Source: Mycobacterium sp.
GTDB taxonomy: Bacteria; Actinomycetota; Actinomycetes; Mycobacteriales; Mycobacteriaceae
Reading direction: 5' to 3'
Assembly: GCA_025965815.1 (NCBI GenBank)
Contig: JAOPWF010000748.1
Coordinates: 1 to 7,960 of the forward strand
DNA length: 7,960 bases
Position numbers and translations under genes: made by a program
The notes under the pieces: model-generated
What the model was told of the DNA's origin: nothing
The model's database searches: none
What the model saw: only the letters and a program-made list of their open reading frames with translations
Shown here: piece after piece, positions 6,406-7,960 of the stretch
Layout: each line of letters opens with the position of its first letter
Numbering within the stretch: the stretch's first letter is position 1

Positions 6406-6705
6406 ATGAACGCGGCGGACCCCGATTCCTACCGCAGCAGGACCGACGCCCGAATGCTCGACCGGGCCGAGGGGATCCTGGTCGGATTGCGACGGTGCAC
6501 AGTTGAGGCGGCGTTCGACGAGATTGTCAGCGCCTCGCGCCGCAACCGGGTGCCGGCCCTGCGCATGGCGTGTGCACTGGTGGCCCTAGCCGAGAATTCC
6601 GCTGGCCGTGACAACAATGACGCCATCGACGTCGCCCGACGCGAATGGGGAGAGTTCCTCCAGCTGTGCGGCCAGGATCCGCCGTCCGGGCGGCTCAGCG
6701 ACTAG
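6406..6705 (+). CDS. Small stand-alone ANTAR-domain RNA-binding regulator
   Basis: The protein has 99 residues from the ATG at 6406, chosen because GTGGGAG ends 5 bases upstream. In-frame ATGs at 6370 and 6388 lack a comparable site. The ANTAR three-helix domain spans about residues 14-62: RMLDRAEGILVGLRRCTVEAAFDEIVSASRR followed by LRMACALVALAE, matching the family pattern A.G.LM...G...AF..L...S....L...A..LV. ANTAR domains bind paired hexaloop hairpins in nascent RNA and prevent termination, usually as the output of a two-component or GAF sensor. Here no receiver or GAF domain is attached, so the trigger is unknown. A C-terminal tail (63-99) has no recognised domain. Its TAG shares the tetramer CTAG with the stop of the convergent csbD gene. 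Confidence 0.82.
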   Translation: MNAADPDSYRSRTDARMLDRAEGILVGLRRCTVEAAFDEIVSASRRNRVPALRMACALVALAENSAGRDNNDAIDVARREWGEFLQLCGQDPPSGRLSD

Positions 6706-6887
6706 TACCGCTTCCGGCCGCGCAGGGCGTCCTTCACCTTCTCGCCAGTTGCCTTCAGATTCGCCTTGGCCTGGTCGGCTATGCCCTCGTTGCGTAGCCG
6801 CCGATCACCGATCGCCTTTCCGATCTTCTCCTTGGCCTGTCCGGTCAGCCTGTCGACTTTGTTCTTCGCTTTGTCGGCCGCGGTCAT
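6702..6887 (-). CDS. CsbD-family small stress-response protein (copy 2)
   Basis: The protein has 61 residues, beginning MTAADKAKNKVD and carrying GQAKEKIGKA, NEGIADQAKANLK and GEKVKDAL, the same blocks as copy 1. It differs by a basic C-terminus (RGRKRY). The ATG at 6887 matches the start of the domain, with a modest GAAGGGA Shine-Dalgarno sequence upstream. A SigF-like promoter lies 38-63 bases upstream. The stop (TAG, 6704-6702) overlaps the ANTAR stop on the other strand, so the two convergent transcripts must run into each other. The function is unknown at the biochemical level; general stress protection is the usual inference for the family. Confidence 0.9.
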   Translation of the reverse strand: MTAADKAKNKVDRLTGQAKEKIGKAIGDRRLRNEGIADQAKANLKATGEKVKDALRGRKRY

Positions 6888-6924
6888 GGGTCAATCCCTT
6901 CGCCAATCCCCCGTGTGGCGCCGG

Positions 6925-6950
6925 ATTCCCGGCCGGCGGCGATCGAAAAC
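6925..6950 (-). promoter_or_regulatory. SigF-like promoter of csbD copy 2
   Basis: On the minus strand GTTT (6950-6947) is followed by 16 bases and GGGAAT (6930-6925), matching the SigF -35 fully and 5 of 6 bases of the GGGTAT -10. The predicted transcript start near 6918 gives a leader of about 30 bases that includes the ribosome binding site. Spacer length and position resemble those of the other csbD gene. Confidence 0.62.
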
Positions 6951-6954
6951 ATGT

Positions 6955-6972
6955 CCCCCCCGCCCCCCGCCC
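6955..6972 (-). other. G-tract with G-quadruplex potential
   Basis: The plus strand has C-runs of 7, 6 and 3 bases separated by single G residues (6955-6961, 6963-6968, 6970-6972). The minus strand therefore reads three G-runs with one-base loops, enough for four GGG tracts if the 7-G run is split. It lies four bases upstream of the -35 box of csbD copy 2 and could influence promoter melting. It is a sequence potential only. Confidence 0.4.
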
Positions 6973-7039
6973 GGAACGGACAGAGCGAGATCCGTTGCCG
7001 CAGGGCGCAGGGGCCTGCGGGTAAGCTCCCAGCGGTCCC

Positions 7040-7112
7040 GCCCTCGTAGCTCAGGGGATAGAGCACGGCTCTCCTAAAGCCGGTGTCGCAGGTTCGAATC
7101 CTGCCGGGGGCA
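7040..7112 (+). tRNA. tRNA-Arg (anticodon CCU)
   Basis: A full cloverleaf of 73 bases can be folded by eye. The acceptor GCCCTCG pairs with CGGGGGC with one G-U pair. The D arm is GCTC/GAGC. The anticodon stem CGGCT/AGCCG encloses loop CTCCTAA, so the anticodon is CCU and the codon read is AGG. The T arm GCAGG/CCTGC encloses TTCGAAT. The discriminator is A and the 3' CCA is not encoded (CAG follows), as is usual in actinobacteria. A TAAGCT hexamer at 7022-7027 is a possible -10 box, though no well-spaced -35 is evident. No T-rich terminator follows. Confidence 0.97.
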
Positions 7113-7150
7113 CAGCTTCTACCAGCGGAAATGGACGAAATCGGAAAGCC

Positions 7151-7621
7151 TTACCCCCGAACTACCCTTTCGCCAGCCGTTCGGCCTGCCCAGATTCGGT
7201 AGCTGTGCGGCTCGCTCGCCACAGTCCAGCCGTGTCCGCACATCGCGCCCATGCGGCGCGCGACGATGCGAGAGCCGTGCCAGCGCGAACCGTCGGCGAC
7301 GACTCGCAGGCTCGGCGCGCGGGAGAGCACGGCGGAGGTCGGGACGTCAGCGGCAGTGGTGATGTCGACCTGACCCGCCGAGGCAGCTTGCAGGGCCTCC
7401 ACTCCCGACTGGAAGTTCACCACCTTCACGTTCACGCCGTGCTTGGTGAACAAGCCCGTGCCGGCGGCCACGGGAATCTGCGCCCAGGAAGGATCGAGCA
7501 CGAACCCGACAGTCAGCGTGCTGGCGTCGGTGTTCTCCGAGCTCGCGCAGGCGGTGATTGATGCCCCGAGTGCGACGGCGGTCAGGGCGGCGCCTAGAAG
7601 CCGTCGAAGAGATGTCTTCAC
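7151..7621 (-). pseudogene. 3'-truncated ABC-transporter substrate-binding lipoprotein (SsuA/TauA/NMT1-like)
   Basis: From a GTG at 7621 (AAAGGA about 11 bases upstream) the frame encodes 156 residues. Residues 1-24 are a lipoprotein signal peptide with lipobox ITAC (Cys25). Residues 35-123 are the first half of an SsuA/NMT1-type binding fold: LTVGFVLDPSWAQIPVAAGTG, LFTKHGVNVKVVNF, GVEALQAASAGQVDITTAADVPT and LRVVADGSRWHGSRIVARR. After about residue 123 (base 7252) the similarity stops and 33 unrelated residues lead to a stop. Family members are about 310-340 residues, so the ligand-binding second lobe is missing and import should be abolished. A short secreted lipoprotein could still be made. 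It follows the ATPase remnant by 33 bases, typical of one importer operon. The ligand class (sulfonate, taurine, nitrate or other) is not decidable. Confidence 0.85.
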
Positions 7622-7654
7622 TTTTGTGTCGGTCCTTTGTGAGTGGGCAGGCGT

Positions 7655-7960
7655 TCAGTGCACTGTGTGGTCGATGCCGAGTTGGTGGTGCAGGGTCTTG
7701 CGAATGTCGCTGTAGCGGGGCTGATCTGCCAGCGCGTCTGCCGGTCGTGGCCGACTCAGGGGACTGGTGATGTGGTCGACGATGCGGCCGTCGCGAAGCA
7801 CGCTGACGGTGTCACCGAGGCGGATGGCTTCGTCGATGTCGTGGGTGACGAAGACGATGGTGCGATTCAGTCGCGTCCACAGGACGATCAGCAGGTCCTG
7901 CATCCGCTAGCGGGTGAGTGCGTCGAGCGCCGCGAACGGTTCGTCCATGAGCATTACGGA
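7655..7960 (-). pseudogene. ABC-transporter ATPase (SsuB/TauB-like) with in-frame TAG, 5' part outside window
   Basis: Read from the window edge on the minus strand, the frame gives SVMLMDEPFAALDALTR, which contains Walker B (MLMDEP) and the D-loop (ALD). A TAG at 7909-7907 follows, and then RMQDLLIVLWTRLNRTIVFVTHD continues in the same frame with the H-loop His and on to a normal C-terminus (stop at 7655). Homologues usually have Glu, Asp or Gln at the TAG position, so a single GAG-to-TAG change explains it. Translation from upstream would lose the H-loop and the C-terminal third, which should inactivate ATP hydrolysis. The sequence downstream of the stop is otherwise undamaged, suggesting a recent event. 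Walker A and the signature motif would lie outside the window. A sequencing error is the main alternative. Confidence 0.85.

Noticed and set aside
7205..7561. 118-codon plus-strand frame opposite the substrate-binding protein
   Set aside because: It is an Arg/Gly/His-rich shadow of a gene with a clear lipobox and domain on the minus strand.

Overview
The window comes from a high-GC actinobacterium, most likely an environmental Mycobacterium (Mycolicibacterium-type). Five consecutive genes reproduce the order of the Mycobacterium tuberculosis Rv0448c-Rv0447c-Rv0446c-sigK-rskA locus, and the predicted proteins read as close homologues of those products. Dense ORFs, GTG starts, 4-base start/stop overlaps and a probable leaderless gene also fit mycobacteria.

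Bases 2-4064 (+ strand) hold most of the sigK operon: a DUF1365 protein whose 5' end is cut by the window, the cyclopropane-synthase-like fatty-acid methyltransferase UfaA1, a DUF1295 membrane protein, the ECF sigma factor SigK and its membrane anti-sigma factor RskA. Apart from a short gap before sigK, which holds a possible 10-codon ORF, every junction is a 4-base overlap. The lipid-modifying genes and the regulator therefore look co-transcribed and co-translated. The operon promoter would lie upstream of the window.

Bases 4069-5404 (- strand) hold a YbdK/GCS2-type carboxylate-amine ligase and, upstream of it, a small CsbD-family stress protein, with a strong hairpin between them. Bases 5517-6705 (+ strand) hold an F420-dependent luciferase-like oxidoreductase, apparently leaderless, and a small stand-alone ANTAR protein. 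A second csbD paralogue (6702-6887, - strand) closes this block. Both csbD genes are preceded by a SigF-like promoter of the form GTTT-N16-GGGNAT, so the block looks like a general-stress module.

Bases 7040-7112 encode tRNA-Arg(CCU). Beyond it, on the minus strand, are decayed remains of an SsuA/TauA-type ABC importer: a substrate-binding lipoprotein gene that loses its 3' half about 140 bases from the tRNA, and an ATPase gene with an in-frame TAG. This looks like the edge of an accessory region beside a tRNA gene. I saw no CRISPR array, insertion sequence or rRNA, and no gene-free stretch over 300 bases.
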